This document shows, piece after piece, positions 1-10,105 of a stretch of DNA of 25,000 bases (positions are counted from its first letter, which is position 1; each line of letters begins with the position of its first letter). Source of the DNA: Bigelowiella natans CCMP2755. Its lineage: Eukaryota > Cercozoa > Chlorarachniophyceae. Under the pieces are notes generated by a model that saw only the letters and a program-made list of their open reading frames with translations, ran no database searches and was not told the DNA's origin. A program made the position numbers and the translations under genes. The DNA is taken from the NCBI GenBank assembly GCA_000320545.1, contig ADNK01001992.1, forward strand, positions 1 through 25,000. Reading direction: 5' to 3'.

Positions 1-56
1 CCCCCCCCTAAAAAACTATTCCCCCCCCCCCGCCACAAAAAATGCACCCCCCCCCC
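1..56. repeat. poly-C runs
   Basis: C runs of 8-11 broken by short A-rich pieces, probably in the last intron or 3' flank of the PstS-like gene. Confidence 0.8.
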
Positions 57-73
57 TCCATACTAACGGCGAG

Positions 74-270
74 GATGATGATGATGATGACGACGATGAT
101 GATGACGATGATGATGATGATGATGATGATGACGAGGAGGATGGATTGTTATTTTTATAGCCACGGTTATTTTGTTTCTCTTTACATGTTCTCCATCATC
201 CTCATCATCATCATCATCATCATCATCATCGTCATCATCATCATCGTCATCATCATCATCATCATCGTCA
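74..270. repeat. (ATG)n and (CAT)n tracts
   Basis: ATG/ACG units at 74-133 and the opposite-strand version, CAT/CGT units, at 194-270. Together they form a large imperfect inverted repeat around 134-193 that could fold into a hairpin. Long Met-rich or Ile-rich frames here are artefacts. Confidence 0.9.
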
Positions 271-280
271 TAGCCATTAC

Positions 281-484
281 GATTGATGCAGGTACGCGTA
301 CGAAAGAGAATTCCTCAGCGATAGTCTGGAAACAAAGCAACAAAGCCATACCACACTCATTCAAAGTTTTACATCAGAGCACACACGCACACACGCACAC
401 ACACATAGGCGAGAAGGTAGGGGAGGATAGAGAGGGAAAGAATCGATACTATGCTGAACTTTTATATATATACATTATATATAC

Positions 485-528
<44 letters not shown>

Positions 529-1218
529 TTGAGTAGATATGGTGAGTAATGTTGGGGAATTATATATATATATATATATGAACAACCTGGCCGTCATCCG
601 ATAACACAAACTCAATGAACGACTTGAGAAGCTGCCCATTCTGTTCTGCAATAGCCAGCAGAGATCATTGCTCCTCATCAATAATACATTAGGGTGGAGT
701 AATCGAAACCATAATCATCCAAGCGGCGTGTGCTATGAACAACTCGTAGTAATCTAGTAGCGCGCGCGCGCGCGCGTGTGTGTGTGCGTGTGCGTGTGTG
801 TGTGCGTGCGTGCGTGTGTGAGTGTGTGCGTGTGTGTGTGTGTGTGTGTTTGTTTGTTTTCGCCTATCTGCTAACAACCGACCCTTTAAGGTGAGATTCT
901 GCTCCACGTACATGTAGCTCATGAGAGTGATTGGCCACGTGTTGGTCCCCTCTTTATCAAGACTAGAAGGAACAAACGCACCACCACAAAACGACCGAAT
1001 AATCAGATACGCAACCCTATATCATCCCCACGTAGCGTAGAAGTGAAAGGAGAGGAGGAGGAGGAGGAGGAGGAGGGGGGGGGGGAGACGGCCACACTGG
1101 CTGAAGTTACGATGTTTCAGTGACAGCAACTACGTACGAACAATGACAAGAGCGGCAGCCCATCGATGTGAAACAACGGTTGATATCTACCCTCGCATCA
1201 TGGCGACTGACCATGTCG

Positions 1219-1262
<44 letters not shown>

Positions 1263-2350
1263 ATCGTTGGACATGGCTCTTTGTTGTCGGCATTTTGTTC
1301 CCCATTTTTGATGGCTGTGGCTAATTTACTTACAGAGAGACTTGAGCGAAGCTCTGAGTCGCGATTGATGGGAGACCACCTACATCAAGTTCAACCACAG
1401 GCAAGGGTTTCATCAAAGAGAGACCCGTATCATCATCATCATCATCAGCAGCAGCAGCAGCAGCATCAGTATCGTCACCATTCATCATCGCTTCGATCAT
1501 ATTATACATTATTCGCAATCACAAAACACAACCCCCATCCGTAACACGCATACCTTGTGCAGGGGTCTGTGAGAGAGCCGCAGTAGCAGCTGCTCCAAGG
1601 TCAGCTTCTTTTGAGTCGAGGAATCGCTGCAATATATTTACGGCGACGTAGTAGCGGCAATATGCGAGGAATTATTGTCCAAAACAAACACAGCACCAAC
1701 GGCATGACGAAATGAACCGGGTTGGTTCTCCGTGAAAGGAAATCAGAACGTTTCTGTGGAAAAATAATTTCTCGCCCCGTTTTTTACTTCTTCCCCCCCC
1801 CCCTCCCGCTTCGCTCTTCCTGACCCCGGCTCTGTTCTTCAGCTTGATCTCCTGGAGGCCAAGACGATGGCCAAATCCAGAATCGATGTATCTGAATGTT
1901 GTGTCATTGTTGTTATTATTGGAAGGTATTATGTAGCAAATATCGTTTGAAGTCTTTATTATTATTATTATTTTTATTAATATTATTATTATATCAGCAG
2001 CAGCATGTCCTCCTCCTCTCTCCCCCCCACTCCTCACCCGATGGAATAATCAGTCGATGAGATGCCAGATGACACTCCGCCACTTCCCGATCTGGGTTGA
2101 AATCCAGACCTGCTCGTGTATGTGATAAGTAGTGCAAATAAGAGCTGTCAATCCCGATGATGAAATCGATATTAATGGCATTGGTGTGCATCATCAAATG
2201 AAGAATGATGAAGGAGAAAATGATGAAGATGATGGTATAACAAGGATGAACCTATAATGATGGTGAGGAACAACGAGCATGGCACAATGAATTTCCTCCT
2301 CCCCTTCTATCCACGCCCTCTCCCCAACCCCCTTTTTCCCCCCCCCCCCC

Positions 2351-2392
<42 letters not shown>

Positions 2393-2399
2393 CTGTCTC

Positions 2400-2439
<40 letters not shown>

Positions 2440-3301
2440 ATACGTTGTCGGCCAGTTGATTGTGCTTCCAGAGCCATGGGTCCACAACTGTGGGCAGTTG
2501 TCTTCAGCGGCAGAGGTTCGTTGCTCAAGGTATCTTAATTAACAAAACAACAAAGCGAAACAGACGACCATGGACAAGAACAGCTTACTCAGCACCAACT
2601 ACATTAATCTAAGCAACACTCTTCCCAACAAGATCAACGAGCCAGTTATATATCCCAGTAGCGGCAGCAGCAGCATTTCAAGTCTTTGTGTAGTCTTTAC
2701 ACGTGCTATATCATTCATTGTGCTCGTTACTTTGTGACTCCAGTAGTAGAGGAAGAGCCTCTAATTCGGTGGAAGACCTGGGAGAAGAAGGGAAGTTGGG
2801 TTCATTTCCATCATAGCAGCGTTGTTTGTTAGTCAGTGCTTCTACTGCTAGCACTCACGGCCACAGCTACTGCTACTATCACCCTTATCTTTGCTTAATT
2901 GCCAACACCAACACCTACTCTACTGCGATTGTCTGTCGCTGCTACTTACTACCGTGATCGGCGAGCCTGCGGGAACAGAAAGGCTTGGATTTAATGCCAG
3001 AATTGCCGGGTGGTCCCACGTCGTATAGTTGCCCTACACATCACACCAGAAGTATGGGCACGAGTCGGATTTATCGCGCGAAAGTAAGTTGAAGGGGGGT
3101 GGGGGGGGTGAGGAAATAAACGCAAAACAAAATAACTGCTGACACCTGACACACGCCATTGGTTAACGAAGGATAAAGTACAGGTATAGAAGAACGAATA
3201 CGACACTGATAATCACATTGAAAATTCCTGCCAGAGCACAAGCGTCCAGGTCCAACGGCTGCCCTCCTAAGTCCGCGGCAGGAATGCTGATAGACGCCGG
3301 T

Positions 3302-3345
<44 letters not shown>

Positions 3346-4350
3346 GTGTGTGTGTGTGTAGCAAGTTAGGAAGATAGCCAGGAGTCTCGCAGAACGGCAT
3401 GACAAATGATAAAAAAAAGGGCTGTTCATATTTATAGTGCGAATAACATGTTTACATGCTTCTCCATTATTCCTTACTTGTAGAAGATAGAGACGCCACC
3501 GATCACGAAGGGAATGTGCACCATCACACGTCCCCCTATAATGATGATTTTAAGACGTGTTCATAGTAAGAAATCGTACATCAAAGCTCACGCAGAAGCT
3601 GTGGAAGAAATGAGAAAGACATGCTGCCCTTCCTACCTGCCCCTGTGACGTTGTTGTATCGCGCCTGTGTCATTGGAATGTCCCCAGCTCTGTGTGGCCG
3701 CCATGGTAATACAACAAAACAGTGAGGGATGAGCTGCATCGGTGGATATTGCAGTGTTGCGAGATCTGCATTTCCAAGAATCCTATATTTTACCCGAAAT
3801 CGGTGTAGGCAACGTTGCCGTTGTTCTCCCCTTGAAACTCACGCTGGCCTAAGGAAAAAGTGGAAGTGTGAAGATGAACGATGAGCCTTCCTCGGCAGAG
3901 GCCCGGTTACGACCAAAGATCATTTTTTACCCGTCGAGGATCCTACAGCGCGGTAGGTCATACGGATATCCTGGCGAGCTGATCGATAAAACAACCATTG
4001 ATCGAAGTTCGCGATGGCTGAAAATCGCTTTTCGAGACCGTCTCTCGAATGATGAATACCTCTCTCCTCGAAAAGATCCATGACTTTCCAAAAGAAAGGA
4101 GACGGATTGGTAGTTCCTACCAATTATGTGTTGAATACGTTAATTTCGGCGGGTTTGGATAGACTAATGGGAACTCGTACCACTTCCGTGGATTGTTGGA
4201 TGCTCTTCATGCTCATCTCCTAGCACGTGCCCAGAGAATCCTTCATGCATTTACAGTAGAAAGAGCTTGTTTGAGGCATTTGCATGATTTACCAACAGAG
4301 CAAAGAAGATGCAACAGAGGCCCGGCAAATCAATCTTGACTTTGGCCATA
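281..4350 (-). CDS. PstS-like phosphate-binding-fold secreted protein (multi-exon, 3' partial)
   Basis: Exons on the minus strand, 5' to 3': 4350-4294 (signal-peptide candidate), 4219-4181, 4116-4060, 3978-3931, 3848-3794, 3689-3637, 3535-3478, 3286-3217, 3033-2953, 2777-2731, 2533-2444, 2109-2038, 1891-1825, 1626-1554, 1379-1334, 962-883, 645-587, 325-281. Phases agree at every junction except the first. Joined motifs in order: GSGTTNPSPFFWKVMD, MTYRAVGSSTGQREF, AYTDFGAGDIPMT, HIPFVIGGVSIFYN, LDLDACALAGIFNGNYTTWDHP, RGSSSTTGVTKYL, GSGGVSSGISSTDYSIGYID, WPITLMSYMYVEQNLTL and SFIEFVLSDDGQ. This is the order seen in PstS/PBP-like phosphate-binding proteins (ligand loops GSGTT, GSSTG and GSSST; helix-rich C-terminus). 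The family binds phosphate or a similar anion outside the membrane; the role here is inferred. About 366 residues are visible. The last exon probably lies left of the window. The exact N-terminus is unsure because exon 1 and exon 2 phases disagree. Confidence 0.86.
380..405 (+). repeat. (CA)n microsatellite
   Basis: CACA units with CG interruptions, in the last visible intron of the PstS-like gene. Confidence 0.85.
463..579. repeat. (TA)n microsatellites
   Basis: TA tracts at 463-525 and 561-579; the second begins about 8 nt inside the intron that follows the 645-587 exon. Confidence 0.9.
760..850 (+). repeat. (CG)n(TG)n compound microsatellite
   Basis: About eight CG units followed by TG units with CG interruptions, a Z-DNA-prone alternating purine-pyrimidine stretch in an intron. 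Confidence 0.9.
1049..1086 (+). repeat. (AGG)n plus poly-G
   Basis: AGG units running into G11; intronic. Confidence 0.9.
1220..1260 (+). repeat. (GA)n microsatellite
   Basis: About 20 GA units inside the intron between the 1379-1334 and 962-883 exons. Confidence 0.9.
1429..1466 (+). repeat. (CAT)n(CAG)n microsatellite
   Basis: Lies just upstream (in the minus-strand gene) of the acceptor at 1379. Confidence 0.85.
1956..1992 (+). repeat. (TTA)n microsatellite
   Basis: Intronic, between the exons at 2109-2038 and 1891-1825. Confidence 0.85.
2338..2436 (+). repeat. compound poly-C/(CT)n/(TA)n tract
   Basis: C23, then about 19 CT units, then about 17 TA units. The TA part ends only 7 nt before the exon edge at 2444, so on the minus strand the intron enters the repeat almost at once. 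Confidence 0.92.
3305..3359 (+). repeat. (TG)n microsatellite
   Basis: About 27 TG units with one CG; ends near the acceptor of the 3286-3217 exon on the minus strand, where it reads (CA)n. Confidence 0.92.
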
Positions 4351-5691
4351 TTTCGAAATTTTGTTCGATTGGCTGGAAGACAATGAGTGGGAAGAGATGT
4401 AATAGATATTAGGGCAAGGGAATACCGAAAAGTAGGACGAGGGGGAGGAAGTGCATGGCTGTCATTGTCTGCTACAACTTATGCGTGACAGCTCTTACTA
4501 ATCCAGGGGATTTCACATTTTGAAACGGAAAATGGATGCATTTCTTCCAAAAAAAGGCAAATAAATTATTGGAGCTCGCCGTGGCTTCCGATCTCCGCGG
4601 TACTTCAACATCTAGCGGGTTTTCTTGCTCGACAACCGAAGAAGTGTGTCGCACGATGGTGAAACTACTTGTAAAATTGATTTTTGTTCACCAGGGTACT
4701 ACTCGAGTCAAGAGGGTCCACGGTTCTCAGCGAGGAAAAAAAAGATCAAACGACTCAAAAAAAATCCTCGCGCAAAATTGATTTCTTGACTGGGTGCTGA
4801 TGCATGTTGCACTGCAATCCCTCTCCCTCCCCCTGTCTCTCTGTGCACGTGCGTGTGCGTGCGCTGCATTTGCATGTGATGTGATGTGATGTGTGCATGC
4901 CTGCACTTGTGTAGTTGTCAATGCACAACAAGGATGCACACGTCAAAGCGGGAAGCACGAAGAGCAGCTCGAAGACGCAAAGCAGCAGAACGACATTGCC
5001 AGCATTGGCCAGTGTGGGCTCGCTAGCTCGGGTGCAAACGAAGACCCAAGAGCAAACTGGCAAGTGCGTGTGCAATGCGCAAAGTGCAGCATCCTCTCGT
5101 CTGAACTCTTTGATCGAAACTAGGCTGTGGCTGGGGCACACGTGCGTGTCTGGCGTGTGCACGCACAACCCAAATTGCAATTCTGGAATTGTTGCCACAT
5201 GTCTTCGATCAAGTGCTCGTTCATGTTTGTTTTTCAACAAAAACAGCATTGTCACACTCGCTGCTGTGCGTCATTGTGCGCCCACACTCATTGTGCAGCG
5301 CACGCATCGCCAGATCTGAGATCGTGTCATCTTCATGCATGCACACGCAGATCGTGCGAAGCAGCAGCTTGCTTGCAGTTGGTCCAGCACAGCAGGCCAC
5401 AGCAGGGATGATTGCAGGGCAGTGGGGTGCGCGCGTGCTGCGCCCTGCCGCTTCTTCATTGCTAGATTGGCCTGCACATGCATCGGGCCTCCATCGATCA
5501 CCTTCAAATCCAATCCCACGATCATTGTGTTGCCCAAACAAGTGCATCATGCACTTCGGCTTGTGCACACGCTAGCACGACACAAGGAATCTTGAAAATC
5601 GATCAATGACATGCAAGTACGTAGTCGTGTTTCAAGCACCTCACGTGCACATGCGCCCGCAATGAATCTGACAATGTGCGAATCTTTGGAC
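4351..5691. other. intergenic region, no supported gene
   Basis: Between the starts of two minus-strand genes' territories: the PstS-like gene begins at 4350 and the SAM-like gene ends at 5692. From about 4790 to 5690 the sequence is unusually rich in TGCA, GTGC and CAC words and poor in stop codons in all six frames, so several 60-166-codon frames are open at once. None shows a family motif, clean splice borders or a consistent start. It may be promoter and 5' UTR of the PstS-like gene plus a decayed repeat. Confidence 0.5.
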
Positions 5692-6576
5692 TTAACATGA
5701 AGCTTTGATGGCTCTTTCTTCTACAGACTTGCCAAAAACTAAGGCCTGAAGCAGCCACGGTATCACCATCTTTGCCCCACCTCCTGCTCCTCTCACGATT
5801 CCCCACACACGCCAACACACCGCAGAATTTCCTATTAAGCCACTTATAAAAAGAATTCTTGCAATTATTTCCAGTGCCCAGACTCTGATGTCGAAGCTAT
5901 TCTCCGAGGGGATCATTAAATAGCCCTCCGAAATTGAAGCCGAGAGTACGAACAAAAGCGTGAACGCGAAGTCCCATGCGGCAGGAGGATCTGGGTAAGT
6001 TATGCTGCTTAAACTTTTCCCTATCAATTCTTCTTGCTGCTTATGATCGATAAGGGCATTCTTGATCGTACTAACTGAAGGATGCCGGGATAGCGATAGC
6101 GGAGTTTGAACAGAACTGGGTCTGGTCAATAGTGGTGTAGTTTCAGGCAGCAAGTGCGAGGAGGATCCACGCCGCACCCAAGAGACCGTTGGAGTCTGCA
6201 GGGTTCCTATTTAATATTATATTAAAGAAAACGCATTCGTTGAAAAATGTCGGAAATCGTAATCTCGTTGTTGTCTCCTAAGATTTACTTTATTTTCGAG
6301 AACTATTTTGTAATCTAGTACGTCCAAATTTGAGCTTTATCATCTTGAGTAAGCGGCCTGCCTGCAAGGCTGAGAAGTGTAAGTCGGCCCTAAGAAGTTC
6401 TTTCCAGTCAGTATCTATGTCAAGGTCGTCAAGTGTGCAGTTATTTTCTGCCAGCCGCTCGATAAAGGAGCTCCACAGAAGGGCTCCTAAAAAAGCAGGG
6501 ATGAGAGAATATGTTAACCAAAACTATGGCAGCAATCCTGAATATAATATTAAAACTAAGATTTAACACAAATATG

Positions 6577-6621
<45 letters not shown>

Positions 6622-6915
6622 TCATACGTACATGAAGAAAAATATTCAAAAACTCGTGCCTGCACGAAATCCCCTAGAAGGATAGTAAGCAAGACCTGAC
6701 TTGCCACAATCGGGAGGGGCTGAATCTCCTTCCCCTGGGAAAGAAACAGTTCTCCTCATTGGAGGTGCTGCAGTCACCGTCGTTGCAGCAGCTGCTGCAT
6801 CAGTAGTAGTACTTGTAGCCGTACCCTCCTCTTTGAAGGATGCGTGCTTTTCATCGAGGGATGCCACAGCGCTTTTGTCTGCTGGTGTGGGGGGGGGTTC
6901 TGCGTGTCCATCCAT
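5692..6915 (-). CDS. SAM-like domain protein with C-terminal membrane segments
   Basis: Three exons on the minus strand: 6915-6696, 6486-6322, 6206-5692. Phases match, giving 299 residues. Exon 1 starts with MDGHAEPPPTPADK and encodes a disordered Ala/Thr/Pro-rich leader containing MRRTVSFPGEG, a possible phosphorylation site. Exon 2 encodes SSFIERLAENNCTLDDLD, then WKELLRADLHFSALQAGRLL and KMIK. The spacing of Leu, DL and G-R-LL-IK fits a sterile-alpha-motif-like helical bundle, usually a protein-interaction module. Exon 3 has a Ser/Thr-Pro-rich linker followed by two hydrophobic stretches (around AAWDFAFTLLFVLSASISEG and VWALEIIARILFISGLIG) and a shorter third one. Donors are GTCTTG and GTACTA; acceptors are TTTTTAG and AAATAG. 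The C-terminal 40 residues are a plain read-through and could instead contain another intron. The SAM assignment is by eye; an unrelated helical domain remains possible. Confidence 0.62.
6579..6622 (+). repeat. (CT)n microsatellite
   Basis: Intron 1 of the SAM-like gene; reads (AG)n on the coding strand. Confidence 0.92.
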
Positions 6916-7654
6916 CGGTGCATGTGACCGGTCCGCCCTTTCCTGCGCTGCTGGTGGGGCGGGATCGGTAGTCTAGACCTCTACGTGTTTTTACGTACTC
7001 GTAGATGTTCTGAGGCGGTTTTTTTTCCTAGAGCACACTATGGAAAATGCAGTGTAATCCAGATCTACGACAGAGACTTTTCCGCTAGAAAAACCAAAAA
7101 AGTAACGCATCGACAGTCGTCGACCGATCGTGCGTGTCGGCTTCATTGTGTGCCTGCCAGGTCTACTTGCAGGCCACTTGTGCGGAGCAAGCAAAGAGCA
7201 CTTGCCTGCAATTCCCCAGGTGCATGGAACTCAATGATGCTAGAATTTGCGCGCACGTTCACAACACATGTTTTGAATTCAAAGGACGGCCTGAAGGAAG
7301 AAGATTTCTTGTCGGAACAGAATGGTGCCCGCCCGATCTATTGCCGATGTTGGTGTGTGTGTTTTCCCCTTAAGCGGAAAGTGTAGGGGATTGACAGCAA
7401 CGGTGTCGACGTTGCATTCTTGCTACGAACTTGGACGATCTTTGTGAATGCTGGAAGAACCAACGTTTTGCATTTTTTGCAGACCGCATCCGGTGCGGAA
7501 GGTGTTGCAACTGAGCGGGAGAAGCTGCCCTGCCGTCTAGGGTACACAAGCATTCGGAAGCTTATTCTCTTGCCTTTTGCTGCATAGTTTTGGACGAAGC
7601 AACGAATTTCTATAATAACAATACTCAATCGATTCTACGTGTCTGTACGAAATC
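6916..7654. promoter_or_regulatory. divergent intergenic region (SAM-like gene / FRAG1-like gene)
   Basis: The minus-strand SAM-like gene starts at 6915 and the plus-strand FRAG1-like gene at 7655, so both promoters must lie here. I see no clear TATA box or motif. A small inverted pair CTTGCAGGC / GCCTGCAA occurs near 7169-7212. An ATG-less open frame of about 78 codons from about 7390 to 7589 has no family signal. Confidence 0.4.
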
Positions 7655-8150
7655 ATGTTAAGGTTCGCGTTGGGAGCAAGTTTGGTTCCAGCTACGGCTG
7701 CTGTCATTGCAGGGTGAGTTCCTCCTCCTCATTTTGTATAATTCTATGAAGATGGTACATGAACCTGGACAACAATCAAATTCATCTAAGGTTCACAGTA
7801 GCTGCATGCTACATTCTAACAGAGGCTCAAGATTCATTTATTAACAAGGTATGCAATCATCAATCTTGCAGCTGCTAGTGGTGTCCATGCTGATTCGTCT
7901 TCTTCTACATAACCCTATGTTGACATTTCCTAGGGTATACTATTTCCAGCCGTCTCCTTTCTCGGTAATAATAGTAATTCTCACGCCTCTCTATCGTAAA
8001 TCGTTCATAACAATAACATATATCATGTTGTTCGTCTTCCTACACTCTCCATTAACTGACGAACAGGGCGATCCGGAGACGCAAAACTGACATACCAAAT
8101 AGGCTTCGCTACTACAGGTGTGAGCTCATGTCATGTGCATTTTTATACGC

Positions 8151-8197
<47 letters not shown>

Positions 8198-9103
8198 ACG
8201 GTATTTCATCAATTCGCTTCACAATATTAAGGCAGACATTTTCGAGATTTGTGGTGAGAGGGCCTTTTGTGTTTGTTTGCGGTGCAGGAATGCTGCTTCT
8301 AGTGACCATTGGGCTTCTGTATATGCTTCTGGCAGAGGTGCCGCTATCCTTCTCGTAGCGCTTATTGCAACGAGCTAAGATTGTCATTCTTCTGAACCTC
8401 TCTTCTAAATTGCTCATGCCGTAGCCCCTCAGTATAATCGGACTCCTACGAGAAGATCCTTTGGCGAGCAGAGGAGAAGGTTTAAGGAGACTTTGTCCCA
8501 CACAAACACGCGTGCACGAATCAACTATGAAAGAAATCTCGAGCTCAGTTCCCGACTCCCTCTTCTTCTATTCTCTGTCTATATAGCCAACAGCGCGACA
8601 ACAGAAGGCTCCGGTAATCAAAGCCAGATAGCTTTTTCACCAGAGGCCAATACTGAGTGGGAGAAAATCTCTTCGCATGTCCATTCCTCTGCCCCTTATA
8701 TCACCCGCAGGGTTGATAGTAGACCGAAGGGCCTCGGCCAGAGCTGTGAGCCGAGCATTTTCCATGGGACTTCTCAGTGCTGCTGGTGATGCACAATGCG
8801 AGTGCTGCTGGTGGTGGTGCTGCTGCTGCTGCTGCTGGTGGTGGTGGACAATGAATCTAACCCAAAGAATTCCGAGTTAGCTAGAGCAGTAATGTAAGCA
8901 TTCTTTCCAGGGGTCATCGTCCAAGGAGTATTCGTTCTTGAGCTGAAGATCACCGCCCAAACGCTACTACACTGGGCAGGCGCGCTGATGTTTATGATGG
9001 GGGCACAATCGCATGCAAAAGAGGTATTTTGTTGATGATGACCTTCTGCCAAAGGAACGGTCTTTTTGTCTTGCGAATAATGTTCACTCCCGTGATAGCT
9101 TCC

Positions 9104-9145
<42 letters not shown>

Positions 9146-9650
9146 ACTTTGAAGCTGAATTTTGGACAAATTTCAGGTGTTGCTCGTGTACGAGACTACA
9201 GCATCAGAGCCATTGCGACGGCTTCTCAAAACGTAGTAACGCTAATACCATCAGCAGTAGAGATGAAATGAATGATCAGTGCCATGATACCAATAGATGG
9301 ATAGTCGAAAGGGACTCAATGCATGCATGCACGTGCCCTCATTGACTTTACATGTATATACGTCCTTACCGATCGAATTGCCAGGTCGCTTACATGGAAG
9401 CAGTGCTGCGTGAGTGCCCCAGGTACTGCTTGATCATTCATTTTACCCACAGCAAGTACTCGGAGTGATGACGAAGAGGCGGGTGGTGGAATCGTTGCAC
9501 AGATATGGTTTTGATGGTGATCTTGCGACCCAAATTGCTTCCCTGAAATGATTTCAGTTTGATGGTGTGATGGCACTTGCTCGCAGTATTGCTATTTCTC
9601 GTTCCCATTGCGGTACAAATCGGAAGGGCTGCCAGCGGATTAGACTCAGG

Positions 9651-9691
<41 letters not shown>

Positions 9692-10105
9692 TGTGTGTTT
9701 GTCTGTGTGTGCATATGTGTGAATGTGCGTGGGTGCTGTCTATGCACTTCAGCCTTCTAATTTCCCTTATTGCTCGCGAAACAGCTGTCGTCCAGAACTC
9801 GATGGGCGTGATGCAGTGGGGTTGATGAACAAGAAAAAAAATAAGAATAACATGTTAAGAGAAAACATCCGAATCATCCATCCCCAAAACAGAGGCCATG
9901 CATGAAGTGTGTGGGAGTGTTTCGTTGAAAAAATCAACACTTTCGTAGACCCCACACCTTTTTTTTGTGGACCTCAGGAATTATTGGCTCGTACATTCTC
10001 TTCTTCCTCTCGTACTCCTTGGATTTGTTTTTAGTCATCATGTACTTCCCCGTAGTTGAAGACGCACGCGCAGATCAACCGCTAGAATCGAAAAAGAACA
10101 AATGA
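7655..10105 (+). CDS. FRAG1/DRAM/Sfk1-like six-span membrane protein
   Basis: Fourteen exons: 7655-7713, 7791-7848, 7934-7964, 8067-8117, 8288-8354, 8433-8479, 8587-8613, 8711-8785, 8911-9030, 9177-9232, 9385-9409, 9587-9652, 9785-9820, 9978-10105. All phases join, giving 281 residues with no internal stop. TM1 covers MLRFALGASLVPATAAVIAG onward. Then comes FPAVSFLGRSGD..YQIGFA, which resembles the P-x-S-x-x-G loop of the FRAG1/DRAM/Sfk1 family. TM2 is GMLLLVTIGLLYML, TM3 is near FSMGLLSAAGVIVQGVF, TM4 is LLHWAGALMFMMGA, TM5 is LLLFLVPIAVQIG and TM6 is IIGSYILFFLSYSLDLFLVI. The tail ends in KKNK, a dilysine ER-retrieval type signal. Family members act in GPI-anchor remodelling, phosphoinositide transport control or autophagy; which applies here is unknown. 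Least certain are the 27-nt exon at 8587, the optional 8433 exon, and the donor at 9030 (GTTGATG rather than GTATTT at 9024). Confidence 0.78.
8154..8195 (+). repeat. (AG)n microsatellite
   Basis: Intron between exons 4 and 5 of the FRAG1-like gene. Confidence 0.92.
8803..8848 (+). repeat. (CTG)n/(GTG)n microsatellite
   Basis: Begins 18 nt after the donor at 8786 in the FRAG1-like gene; the Cys/Trp-rich frames across it are artefacts. Confidence 0.88.
9110..9143 (+). repeat. (TA)n microsatellite
   Basis: Intronic in the FRAG1-like gene, 33 nt before the exon at 9177. Confidence 0.92.
9653..9730 (+). repeat. (GT)n microsatellite supplying a splice donor
   Basis: Starts exactly at the end of the exon 9587-9652; its first GT is the donor. 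Pure to about 9687, then degenerate. Confidence 0.85.

Noticed and set aside
42-536. 164-codon plus-strand frame rich in Met, Ile and Tyr
   Set aside because: Made almost wholly of ATG/CAT and TA microsatellites; the opposite strand holds a true exon (325-281).
1680-1760. Possible extra exon of the PstS-like gene after a TTTCCACAG acceptor
   Set aside because: The exons at 1891-1825 and 1626-1554 already join in phase to a continuous conserved block; no good donor closes this one.
2194-2538. Overlapping minus and plus frames with Tyr-Ile, Arg-Glu and Pro runs
   Set aside because: Reading of the poly-C/(CT)n/(TA)n compound tract.
4755-5255. 166-codon minus-strand frame
   Set aside because: No motif, and several other frames are equally open; reflects low stop density of the TGCA-rich island.
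5221-5568. Four overlapping 86-128-codon frames
   Set aside because: Same cause; none has splice borders or family features.
7134-7373. 79-residue Cys-rich plus-strand frame resembling a secreted peptide
   Set aside because: Begins with GTG, has no signal peptide, and no sign of conserved spacing.
7338-7628. 96-codon minus-strand frame and an ATG-less plus frame opposite
   Set aside because: Neither has family motifs; probably 5' flank of the FRAG1-like gene.
8493-8789. 98-codon plus-strand frame across three small exons
   Set aside because: Crosses the splice borders at 8587, 8613 and 8711 and uses the wrong frame for the conserved LIVDRRASARAVSRAF exon.
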